Shown here: positions 1-8,690 of the stretch, one piece after another | Position numbering within the stretch: position 1 is the stretch's first letter | How the letters are laid out: each line of letters starts with the position of its first letter | From: Patagioenas fasciata | Lineage: Eukaryota > Chordata > Aves > Columbiformes > Columbidae | NCBI RefSeq assembly: GCF_037038585.1 | Contig: NC_092525.1 | Span: forward strand, 23,394,867-23,458,866 | Length of the DNA: 64,000 bases | Reading direction: 5' to 3' | Translations under genes and position numbers: made by a program | Notes under the pieces: generated by a model | The model's input: only the letters and a program-made list of their open reading frames with translations | Told to the model about the DNA's origin: nothing | Database searches by the model: none

Positions 1-1790
1 AGCTGTGGAGCTGAGCCCAGCCTTTTGTGTGACCCTCTCTTGTAAGGATTGTGGGAGCAGATGAGGACCTGTCCTCAGGCTGGCTGGGGAGCACTAGCAC
101 TGTTCTGGAATGCAGAGAGGGCAGGCATGACCACGCTTAAACTGATGGAGCTAAATTTATGTTCCTTTTGTGTATTTTACATTGGAAACCTAGAAGTACA
201 AGAAAGAGCCAGGTAGCTTGCCGAAACCTCTCGTGCTGCAGATCACTGCTGCAGCAAACGGCTGTGGTGAACATCTTCAAAAAGCAGTGGGGTGTCTGGC
301 GGTGCAGGCAAGGCTTTGAGGACACATCTGACTTACTGGTGTGGTTGGAGGCAAAGCTGAGCCCTTGCTTTGGAGAAATAAGTTGCTAAATCATTCTGTT
401 CTCAGACCCCAGTTTTGATGTTCAAGATCAAAGCCTGCACGTTGGGATTGCTTCCTTCAGCCACAGAGGAGACAAATCTCCAGTTTGTTATTGTATTAAG
501 CATTTCCTTTTCTTAAGCACTACCCAATACAAATACACACTTCAACATAGGTCTGTAAAAAGGAAGAACAAACTGCTGGTTATAATCACTTGTGTGCACC
601 TGTAAATCTGTGGAAAAATCTGATTGCCACCACTAGGAAATCTGTGGCCAATGAAGAATGAAAATTGAGAAACTGTAAACTGAGGAATGGAAATGTCCTC
701 CCCATCTCTCCTCATTATGATTTCATAATGAGGTCTTATAAGTGCTGGTCCTTGCAGCATGGCCTGAATTTTGGACCCTTTCTTGGAACGTTAAGAGAAA
801 TTCCACCAAGAGGAGTAGCACTGTGTCTATCCCAGGCTTTAATCACAAGTTACTCAGCCAGGTTACATCCTGCTGCAGTACTTAGCATTCACCTGAAGAA
901 ATGATGTAAAAGCCTTTCCGTCTCTAAAGCTGCTTTGGGTTAGAAGAGGACCCTAGTACCAGACTGAGTACTTGGAAAGGCAAGAAAGGCATCAGAAGCT
1001 GCCAGAAGAGCCTGCTCGTGCACTGCGTATTTCCCACAGTGCCTGGCCAGTGCCCCGTGGTGGTTCGGTGTGGGTGAGAGCAGCCCACTGAGCTGGCTCT
1101 ATATGGGCTGTTAATGCTGAGGCTGCTGCGTTGACAATGCCTTCCACTTTTCAGGCTGTTTTTTAATCACAGTGGATTGATGTCTGTGACTGGTGTTTTG
1201 TGACTTAGGATCTGTGCCCCAAAAAGCAGCCAAAGAAAAGGCGGGATGCACAACAGACAGCAGTAAGTCATCCTGTGTGAAATGAAGCAACTCCTCAGCA
1301 TCCACAGCTACTCTTGGGATCAGGTCTTCATCCTTCTGCTGAGGGGAGGAGTCCTCAGCTCTGCCTCTCCCTATTTGAGCCGGACACCAGAGGTTTTGTC
1401 ATTCCTCTTGCTCTGCTTTGGTGCAGGACATGGCAGTGGAAAAGCAGCTGCCTCTGCCTGAGTGGGCTGCTGGAAAGGGTGGTTGGCTGGTGGGTGTGTG
1501 CTGGACTGATTACTCAGCCCCTGACAGGCAGTGCAGCCCTCGCGTGCCCCATGAGCACTTGGCTGCTGAGTGCACCTGCTTCCCGAGCTGGCTGCCAGTG
1601 TGGTTTTGTGTGAGCACGGTCTACCGCCAGGCTTGTCCCGCTCTCTGTGCCTGCTGCCTCGGTGTGGGAGGAGCAGGCGGGTGCCCTCAACTTGCAGCAA
1701 AGGCGGAAGCTCTTTGGGGTTTGCTGTTGATGCTTGAGGCTTTCATAGAGTTGCAGCATCTGAGCTGAGGTGTTTGCTGCTGGACTGATG
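1..1790. other. Upstream flank of FASLG, no gene seen
   Basis: No reading frame here has recognisable homology or a plausible exon structure; the short open frames lie on both strands and overlap one another. The last few hundred bases before the TATA box (about 1400-1790) are somewhat GC-rich and would hold the proximal promoter of FASLG. A GTGTTTGC word near 1769-1776 resembles a forkhead-type site, but one short word is weak evidence. In mammals SUCO lies upstream of FASLG; none of its exons is recognisable here. Confidence 0.5.
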
Positions 1791-1796
1791 CAGGCG

Positions 1797-1802
1797 TATA
1801 AA
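1797..1802 (+). promoter_or_regulatory. FASLG: TATA box of FASLG
   Basis: The sequence reads GCGTATAAAGGC. It lies 114 bases before the conserved initiator ATG, so transcription would start near 1825-1832 and leave a 5' UTR of roughly 80 bases. A single TATA-driven start suits a tightly inducible immune gene. The TSS position is inferred from the usual 25-30 base spacing and is not seen directly. Confidence 0.7.
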
Positions 1803-1865
1803 GGCAGAGCTGGGTCTTCCCCCAGGGCTCAGTCTGGGACAGCCCAGGCAGTTTTTGGTTGCCAT

Positions 1866-1910
1866 ATGGAAGATAACGCCAACCACATCCAGCCCATCCC
1901 ACTCCCAGCC
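1866..1910 (+). other. FASLG: In-frame upstream ATG: possible 15-residue N-terminal extension of FASLG
   Basis: The first ATG after the predicted TSS is at 1866, in frame with the FASLG ATG at 1911 and with no stop between. It would add 15 residues (MEDNANHIQ...). Its context is poor at -3 (C) but good at +4 (G); the 1911 ATG has G at -3. Homology supports 1911, because mammalian Fas ligand also begins MQQ and continues with a YPQI.WVD motif. Which start is used cannot be settled from the sequence. Confidence 0.45.
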
Positions 1911-2177
1911 ATGCAGCAGAACTTGAACTACGTGTACCCCCAGATCTTTTGGGTGGACGGCTGTGCCAGCACAAGTGCTTCCTGCCCCTCAGCACCCCCT
2001 GTCGCTCCTTTTCCACCACCAGTACCTGACCGGAGGAAAAAACCAAGGAACAACAGAGAAAGGAGGAGTGTCAGCTTCCTGGTGATCTCCTTGCTGATCC
2101 TGGTGGCCTTCACTGGAGTGGGCCTGAGCATGTTTCAGATTTTCCACCTGGAGAAGGAACTGGCTGAACTCAGAGAG
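1911..2177 (+). CDS. FASLG: FASLG coding exon 1
   Basis: Codons 1-89 cover the cytoplasmic tail, membrane anchor and start of the stalk, ending at ELAELRE. The donor is GTGAGG at 2178 and the exon ends on a complete codon. Intron 1 is 370 bases (2178-2547). Reading on past the donor hits a stop at 2229-2231, which confirms the exon end. Confidence 0.95.
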
Positions 2178-5100
2178 GTGAGGTCTGCCTGGCCGCTCAC
2201 AGGGGCTCTGGGCAAAAAGGGGAAAAAATAAAAGCTTAAAATTGGGTCAGAGATGCTCAGGTGGTGCAAAACTCCCCAAGGGGCAGGCTGGTTAGAAGTC
2301 TGCCATGGCAGTGTAAGTAGGGTTGCTTATTACTGGGGTGGGGGGGACTAGAGCTAGTGACTGTATCTGGATGTCTTTGTGTTTCTGAGTCCAGCAAGGT
2401 CTCTCTCTCTGTATGTTTCTTAGCACTTTACAGCTTCCCATGAGCACCCAGAATTAGCTACTGTCCAAGATAGTTCTTGGCTGCTTTGGAGGTTGCCCTT
2501 ATGCTCTCACTCTGCTAAGACAGCTTGTCACTCTGCTCTTTTGACAGTCTGCCAGCAGTGAACACATCCCTCCAGCTCCGGAGAAGCTCAAAGGTGAGTT
2601 GATGTACCTTGAGGAGGAACTCCTCTGTGTTAGCATGTGTGAAAGATCCTGTCCGGCTCTTCCCTCTCCTCACCAGTGGGCAAAGGCAGGGTCACAGCTC
2701 GATGCTCTGAAAGTGCTGATTTCACTTGCTTGGCTGGAAAAAGGGCTTTATCTCTGGAGTGTGCAGATGAGATCCTGCACTCTGCCTGTTGGGGTGCTTA
2801 GAGGTGTCAGCCACGGGTTCCTGGGACACTGCCCCTCTGCCTTGGACCTCCCAGGCCCAGTGGGACAATGACACCGGGGGTACTCACCTGCAAAAGTGAG
2901 TTTCTGGCTGTCCTAATGCATAGCAAGAATGTGTATGGAAGGAGGGGAATGGAGACAGGCACCACACGTTACTACTTTCTCTCCTCACTCAATATTTTTG
3001 GGGGATGCAGAGGGTTTCATTTGTTTTGGGTGTGGGAGATTCACTCCCACTGTTAAGAGTGCAATTTATTTTTTCTTAAATTATTTTGATGCAAAGTATC
3101 ACTGCAGCCAAAGAGAGTTGAGAAGATCCTGATTATGTGTGAGGCTTTTTCTTTTAGAAATGTCATTTCAGTGAAATTGAAACTTTCCACAAGAACCTGC
3201 TGATTTTTCTGAATTTCATTTAGAAAAAAAGAGTTTCAATCTGAACGGAACAACTTAAAAAGCGTATCCTGAACTTCCAAACTATTATTTTACTTTTACA
3301 TTCTATGTTAATGCTATCAGTAAGAATTTCCCTGTTTAAAGATGGCCAAGTCAGAAAGAAATTTGCAGCTCTCTAGACAATTTTTGCTAGATCTGAAAAC
3401 TTTTTTTTTCCATTGAGGATTTTGGTTAGTAGGAAAGTTAATTTCTTTTCAAGTTCTGATACTGAATGAAAACAAATTTAGAAATATCAAAATTCTCTGG
3501 AAAGGGCAGTTCCAGTACCCATCAACTCCCATATCAATAAGTTTTGTACTCTATTGCTTAGGGGAGGGGGAGCTGTCACTTTAACTGGATGCTCACTGTT
3601 CTGATCACAGGATACTTTAGCAGAAGGTGAACGTAAGTCATGAGCAGTAACCCTGAATTTCTTGAGGAGGATGGGTAAACAGAGCCAGGTGAATAGTGTA
3701 AAGGAAAAAGAGGAGAGGAAAACTTAATTGGCTTGAGAAAAGGCCGCTTCTAAAATTTGAGAACATGGTGCTTGGAAGTAGATGCTGAGAAGGGAAGGCT
3801 GGAGTGGGATGGGATCCTAATACCAAGTCACTGTAACTGGCCCTTCCCTCTGAGGGGAACCGAGCCCTCCAGGAAAGGCAAAATTTTCCCAGCTCTGTTC
3901 TGCTTCTCTGAGGGTGAGGTCTGTCTGGTCAGTGGGATAGTTTGCAGGATGTCTCAGTTGTCTTCTCTGGTCCAGTTGTAAAGAGGATTGGTACTCAGCA
4001 GACAGTCCCCTGCCATGGCTACATCTGCCTTTGGCAGTGCTGGACTGGAGGGGGCAATAGAGAAGGCTCACCTGTGATACCACATGGGCCAGAGGTGCTG
4101 GACAAAAGGCTTCTATTGTCCTTCTTCTACACCCTGAGTGAGAGGCAGCTGCTTGAGCTCACCAACTTGAGCCATTTTAAGACAAAACCTCTTCTTGTTC
4201 CTTCCTCTTGCTTTAGATAATGTCTGGAATCCTTTGCTGCAACTCTTCCTTTTTAACCTAATCTCTTGCCCTGCAGTGTTTGCCAGCTCTGCCTCGCTGC
4301 ACTAAGCCATGCTGCTTACATGCCCTGAATCGGCTCCCTTTCAGCTGTGTGGTTGGCTCTCTTCTGCTCTCTGGGCTGGCTTCTCCACGGAGTGTATGGC
4401 TAATGTCTTCCCTATTTTTGTGCAGGGCAAAAGGAACAGTCAATGACAAAGGAAGTGAGAAAGGCAGCACACTTAACAGGTATGTGCTGAGGGGCCAGCA
4501 AGATGTGGGAGTGTGGGACAGGGCAGATGTGGCTCGGTGAGTGGGTGGCATGGTTGTAGTTGTGAGGAGTCCACCTTGCACAGGCTTTTCTGTTTTCCTT
4601 TGGTAACACATGTGCTCCGACAGTGGGAAGTTACACCACAGCTAAAATCTTTCCATCACTTAGGCTTTTCAGTGAGGGCTCTGTTTTTTCATCTGGTTTT
4701 TGGTTTGCATTTGGGGTGTGCAGGGCAGAAGGCTGTCACAAGCAGCTGGGGTTGAGCAAGCAGAAGATGAGAGCTCCCACCAGCGTGAGGTTGGGGCAGA
4801 CTTTCCATGTTGCAAGCAAGGGTTTGGACAACAGTTGACTTGTTGTGACATAAAGTGGGACCTGAGCAAAACCCACACAACTGCATGTGCTTACCACACT
4901 TGTCCTCCTGTTTTGGCTTCCAGGGAACCCAGCCCAGCGGGACCTCCCTCTAGAATGGGAACCCATCTCCGGTCATGCCTTCACCAATGGCATTGAGTAC
5001 CGTGATCAGGGCCTTGTCATCAATGAGACCGGCCTGTACTTCGTGTATTCCAATGTGCTTTTCCGGGGCAGCGTCTGCAGCAGCAGCCAGATGTTAACCC

Positions 5101-5321
5101 ACATTGTCTACAAGAAAAACCCAGCCTCACCAGGCAGCCATGTGCTGATGGAGGACAAAGGCATCAACTACTGTACAAGTCAGAAAACATGGGCCCGGAA
5201 AAGCTACCTGGGGGCTCTGTTCAAGCTCAGGAAGATGGACAGTTTGCATGTCAACGTCTCCAAAATTGCTCTGGTTAATTTTGAGGAATCTAAGACATTC
5301 TTTGGCTTATTCAAACTTTAA
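1911..5321 (+). CDS. FASLG: Fas ligand (TNF superfamily member 6), four coding exons
   Basis: This is a type II membrane death ligand. As a trimer on cytotoxic T and NK cells it binds FAS and triggers FADD/caspase-8 apoptosis. Joined exons 1911-2177, 2548-2593, 4426-4479 and 4924-5321 give 254 residues with consistent GT-AG phases (0, 1, 1). Residues 1-52 are cytoplasmic: MQQNLNYVYPQIFWVD, a short proline-rich part (26-39) and a basic stretch (41-52). Residues 53-75 form the membrane anchor, followed by the stalk with LEKELAELRE. The TNF-homology domain is about 129-254 and contains GLVINETGLYFVYS, the disulfide pair C174/C206 and the C-terminal TFFGLFKL. N-glycosylation sequons are N156 and N233; the human site in the following loop (NLT) is absent. 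Human FASLG has 281 residues, and the difference is mostly lost polyproline. The gene looks intact, with no stops or frameshifts. Confidence 0.96.
2548..2593 (+). CDS. FASLG: FASLG coding exon 2 (46 bases)
   Basis: The acceptor is TTTTGACAG and the donor GTGAGT. Its length of 46 bases equals that of human FASLG exon 2 as I recall it. It encodes the stalk SASSEHIPPAPEKLK plus the first base of a glycine codon. It is too short to find as an open frame and was located from the phase and splice sites. Intron 2 spans 2594-4425. Confidence 0.92.
4426..4479 (+). CDS. FASLG: FASLG coding exon 3 (54 bases)
   Basis: The acceptor is TTTTTGTGCAG and the donor GTATGT. The exon begins with the last two bases of a glycine codon, encodes QKEQSMTKEVRKAAHLT and ends with the first base of the next glycine. 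The tail resembles the human KKELRKVAHLTG segment before the TNF-homology domain. Intron 3 spans 4480-4923. Confidence 0.93.
4924..5321 (+). CDS. FASLG: FASLG coding exon 4 (TNF-homology domain)
   Basis: The acceptor is TTGGCTTCCAG and the exon runs to the TAA at 5319-5321. It encodes residues 124-254 and practically the whole receptor-binding jelly-roll domain: the strand with NETGLYFVYS, the two cysteines at 174 and 206, the NVSKIALVNFEES segment and the final FFGLFKL. This is the most conserved part of the gene and makes the identification secure. Confidence 0.96.
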
Positions 5322-5564
5322 ATGGGGTTGTTGGATCATGGCTGACAGTGCCTCACACACACTGGGACATGTGATGGGTGAGTGCTGGCTGAGCAGCAGT
5401 GGCCAAGCCAGGGTCTTGCACCACAAAGCTCACCAAGAAACCGTATTTTGCCCTTCATTGTGAGAGGGCTTAAGCAACTGGTGAAGTCTTGAAAGAAGAC
5501 CTCTGGGAAGCACCAGGGCTAGACTGTGTCAGCCTGAAGACAATTACACATTATCCCCCTCTGG

Positions 5565-5591
5565 AAAAAAAAAAAAAAAAAAAAAAAAAAA
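5565..5591 (+). repeat. Poly(A) run of 27 in the FASLG 3' UTR
   Basis: Twenty-seven consecutive A are followed by an A-rich tail with single C interruptions to about 5610. No retroposon body is recognisable upstream, and the FASLG stop codon is only about 240 bases away. It is likely a length-variable microsatellite and a site of internal oligo-dT priming in cDNA data. Confidence 0.9.
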
Positions 5592-5989
5592 CAAACCAAA
5601 TCAAAAAACAAACTCAAAATGCAGTGTGCTGAAGACCCTGTTGAAACTCACTACTTGCTACCTGAGAAGATGCTGATGCCAGCGGTCTCACATGGCATCA
5701 TGGCCTTGGTGAGCTTGGGACAGCTGACAGGCGTTGAGGAAGCCCCTTGAGCCAGGGCTGTGGGTGACTGGGCTGTGCTGTGCCACACCATGGGCAGTGG
5801 GGTGGGAAGGAGTTGTGGGGGGGGGCCTCAACTGCCCACCCAAGCCGTGGTTGGCCACCCTGCCTGGGCATTGGGCACTGTGACTGCTGAACAATAGGCA
5901 CCTGCCTTCTGGCTGGCACATTACATGAGATATGTTCATTTTATGTTAAGTTATCAACCATTTCTGTCCCAGAAAGTGTCCCCTAATCC

Positions 5990-5998
5990 ATTTATTTA
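5990..5998 (+). promoter_or_regulatory. FASLG: AU-rich element (ATTTATTTA) in the FASLG 3' UTR
   Basis: Two overlapping ATTTA pentamers form a nonamer of the kind bound by mRNA-destabilising factors in cytokine transcripts. Only one cluster is present, so any effect on mRNA stability would be modest; this is inference. Confidence 0.45.
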
Positions 5999-6350
5999 AC
6001 TAATCCCCACTGCTTTGCAAGGACTGTGCCTGAAGCAGTGGTGCTATGAGGGAAGTCCCAACCTCAGAGAGAATCCATGACCATGCTGTAATGGTGGGGC
6101 TGGTGAGGAGGCCATGTGCTCTGCAGATGGGACCTGAACAACACAGCAGTGGAGGGCAGTGGGGCCTGAGATGAAAGCATTGTCTCCACCCCCCTTTCTG
6201 CTCTTTTGACACATAAGGTCCCCCATGGAGACCAGGTCCTGCCACCCCCTGCTTTGGTGCAGATAGGGGTGTGCTAGCCACCATTAACAGCATGGCTTTG
6301 GCTGTCCCCTTGTTACAGGATATACTGTCTTGAGCAAAACACAGATGGTA

Positions 6351-6356
6351 AATAAA
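6351..6356 (+). promoter_or_regulatory. FASLG: AATAAA polyadenylation signal of FASLG
   Basis: This is the first canonical AATAAA on the plus strand after the FASLG stop codon. It is followed within 40 bases by T-rich and CCTTGTTTGGTG sequence, typical of a downstream GU element. Confidence 0.65.
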
Positions 6357-6685
6357 GGTATATTTTTCTAGTAAGTGGCACTATCCTCTCTCCTTGTTTG
6401 GTGCAGCAGCTTCTGCAATGGCCAAAGCCCTGTGATCAGGGGCCAGCACCCTACTCCTTCTCCAGCAGCATAGCAGAAATCTGCCAGGGTCCCTGCCATG
6501 GAACTTTGGGGCTCCAGCATTGAAACAGCAGGATTTGTTACTGAGCAGAAGCACCATGCTCCTCCATGTACCCTCCATCTGCAGCAGCCTTTCCCACATG
6601 ACAGTCTGAAGGGCAAGAAAAGGAAATTTTTAGAAAGAAAAAAACATTTGCTCACTCTGTCTGGTCCATGTAGGTTTTCCTTTGC

Positions 6686-6690
6686 ATGGG
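6686..6690. repeat. Target-site duplication ATGGG (left)
   Basis: This 5-base direct repeat abuts the TGTCACAG end of the solo LTR; the matching copy is at 7467-7471. Five bases is a usual duplication length for avian ERVL and some ERV1 elements. Confidence 0.7.
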
Positions 6691-7466
6691 TGTCACAGGG
6701 GCATCCCGAGGTCAGTTAGGGGATAACAGGGTCCAGAACAAACTTTTATTCAGTAAGAAAAAAGTACAGTAGATTGATCGGTGGAAGATGGGGGTTTTAG
6801 CTCTCCGAAGTGACTTGAATACAGGTTCAAAAATCAGCTGAGGTAATTATTAAAGGTGCAGCACCTGATACCACTAGAGATCCACAGTGTGCATACTTGT
6901 CGCTTCACCGAAAACAATGCCAGAGCTGTCCCTGAGTCTGGGAAAAGTATACACTTGCCTGAATCTGGCAAGGAATTATTAAAGAAAATACATGTGCTTT
7001 ATTGAAGCATGGAATAAATACACGTGCTTATGTGGAAGCACGGAGTAAGCACTCACCAGCACATGGAGATGAGGCAAATGGCATCCCCGTCCTGGGAGGG
7101 CTCTTGGTGGCAGCATCTGGCTTGTGGTCCAAGAGGTCCGTGCAAGAGGGGGCCTCGATGAGAATCCTGTTTTATATAGCCTGATCAGATCTGACTGTAG
7201 CCATTCCAGAAGCTTCTCTGCACCCCCACTCTGGCTGTGGGGTGCCCCTGAAGCTTCCAAGCATCCCTCACACTGACTGTGGGTGCCCAGTGACCCCTTA
7301 GCCCCTCTGTGCTCCCTTCTCCTCTCTCTTAATGACCCTGGCTAGCGCTCTGGGGTCAAACAAAAGAAGCTGTTAGCCTCAAGCAGCAGAGAGGGAGGGA
7401 GATGTGTCTACGTCTTCCATATGGAAGGAAGGGAGGGGAGAGGGGGGGGGTTTGCATTCTGCCACA
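6691..7466 (-). mobile_element. Solo LTR of an endogenous retrovirus (minus orientation)
   Basis: The element is 776 bases, begins TGTCACAGGG and ends TCTGCCACA. The ends are imperfect inverted repeats (TGTCACAG / TGTGGCAG) carrying TG...CA, and are flanked by ATGGG on both sides. Read on the minus strand it has a TATA-like CTATATAAAA at 7179-7170, then an AATAAA at 7003-6998 and a second at 6750-6745. There is no internal retroviral coding sequence, so it is a solo LTR left by LTR-LTR recombination. The family assignment is uncertain. Confidence 0.75.
7170..7179 (-). promoter_or_regulatory. TATA box of the solo LTR
   Basis: On the minus strand this reads CTATATAAAA, about 170 bases before the first AATAAA of the LTR. 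A promoter here would fire toward the 3' end of FASLG on the opposite strand and could give an antisense transcript. Activity is not known. Confidence 0.5.
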
Positions 7467-7471
7467 ATGGG
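7467..7471. repeat. Target-site duplication ATGGG (right)
   Basis: Right partner of the 5-base duplication at 6686-6690, directly after the terminal CCACA of the solo LTR. Confidence 0.7.
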
Positions 7472-8280
7472 CTAATCCCAGGGCTGTCTGTCACGTTGCT
7501 ACCAGGCAGTACACGAAGGCTGTGGTGCAACGTCATCTCTGCCTGCGGTCCAGCCTTCTCGTAGCTCTCATGTTGGTCACAGTGAACTGTGGCTCTTCAG
7601 CAGCTTGCAGCATTTATTTTCTTTTCCACGGTGCTGTTCTGATCTCAGTGGTGTGTGGCCTGTGGTTTGCTGTTGCTTGCTTCAGGGAAACCTGTTTCTT
7701 TGAAACTTAGAAGTGGACTGGCTACTGATAGGGTCACCATGAAGTGAACAGTGCACTCAGATACTTCTACTGCATTTCTCAGGATGGAAAATTCCTCAAA
7801 AGGTCAAACTTTAGGGACCTTTTTACTTGATTGATGCTCTCTTGCTGTTCCCACCCCCTACTAGTATCTGAGTGACAAACCACACAGCACAAGGATGGAG
7901 GTGTTGGATCCAGACCCTGCCAGGCAAGGCAGGAAGTTGCTAACCTCTTCTGATTGCTGTTTGTGCTGCATCGCTTTCCTAGTGACCAGATATCTAAGTG
8001 GGCAGTGGCCATCTGTATATACGCATGCCTGCAAACTTGCAGCTATTTCTGTGGCAAAACTAGCTGAGGACCGTGCATACTTCCTTCACTGGTGGGCAGC
8101 TTGGGAGAGATAGGTCATTTAGTTGCTGCTGTTGCAATGGGAGCAGCTCTGACTGTGGTGAGTCAGCGGCGCAGCTGCCAGTAAGACACGTTTCTTCTTT
8201 GTGATTGTTTCCTCAAATATCACTCTAAGCTGCCCGAAGAAAATCCACTACTTAGCTTGTGGGCTCTGACTAAAAATTCA

Positions 8281-8560
8281 AATAAGGTCATGGCAGGATT
8301 ATGCAATTTAAAACTACACAGAGTCAATTAATAGACTGCGTGTGCTACAACAGCTTAATTAAAGTCATCTGTTTGTTTAACTAATGAGCTGTTCATTTAG
8401 TGAATTATTTGCTTATTGTTAGCATTAAATACTTAATGAATATTTAATGTCAACATTATTAATAGCTCTGAGACTATATTTAAAATTATTCAATAAATAT
8501 TCAAATTATTTATATTTATTTTGAAATTATCAAATATTTTGTTTTCTCCCCAGCAAAGGA
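8281..8560. other. AT-rich island, candidate conserved non-coding element
   Basis: This block stands out from its flanks by strong AT richness without being a simple repeat. It contains many TAATTA/TTAATTAA-like words (for example CTTAATTAAAG and ACTTAATGAATATTTAATG), the core recognised by homeodomain proteins. There is no reading frame. That it is conserved or regulatory is inference only. Confidence 0.35.
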
Positions 8561-8620
8561 AGGCTATCTGTACTGGAAAGGACATTCCAGCTTCATTGGC
8601 AGGGCTGGCCATTGTGATTA

Positions 8621-8690
8621 TTTATATATATATACGTACATACATATATATATATATATGTACACACACATATATTTTGTTTGTTTGTTT
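8621..8690. repeat. TA/CA microsatellite
   Basis: Alternating TATATA and TACATA units with a short ACACACA part are followed by a TTTG-repeat tail. This is probably length-polymorphic. Confidence 0.85.

Larger units (their letters stand above)
5322..6375 (+). other. FASLG: FASLG 3' UTR (predicted)
   Basis: No gene is seen between the stop codon and the first good polyadenylation signal at 6351. The length of about 1 kb is similar to that of mammalian FASLG. It contains a run of 27 A, one ATTTATTTA motif and a G-run near 5816-5826. The end is inferred from the signal and the T/GT-rich stretch that follows it. Confidence 0.65.

Noticed and set aside
1770-1910. Extending the FASLG start to the ATGs at 1770 or 1788
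   Set aside because: Both lie upstream of the TATA box at 1797 and so would not be on the mRNA; homology begins at 1911.
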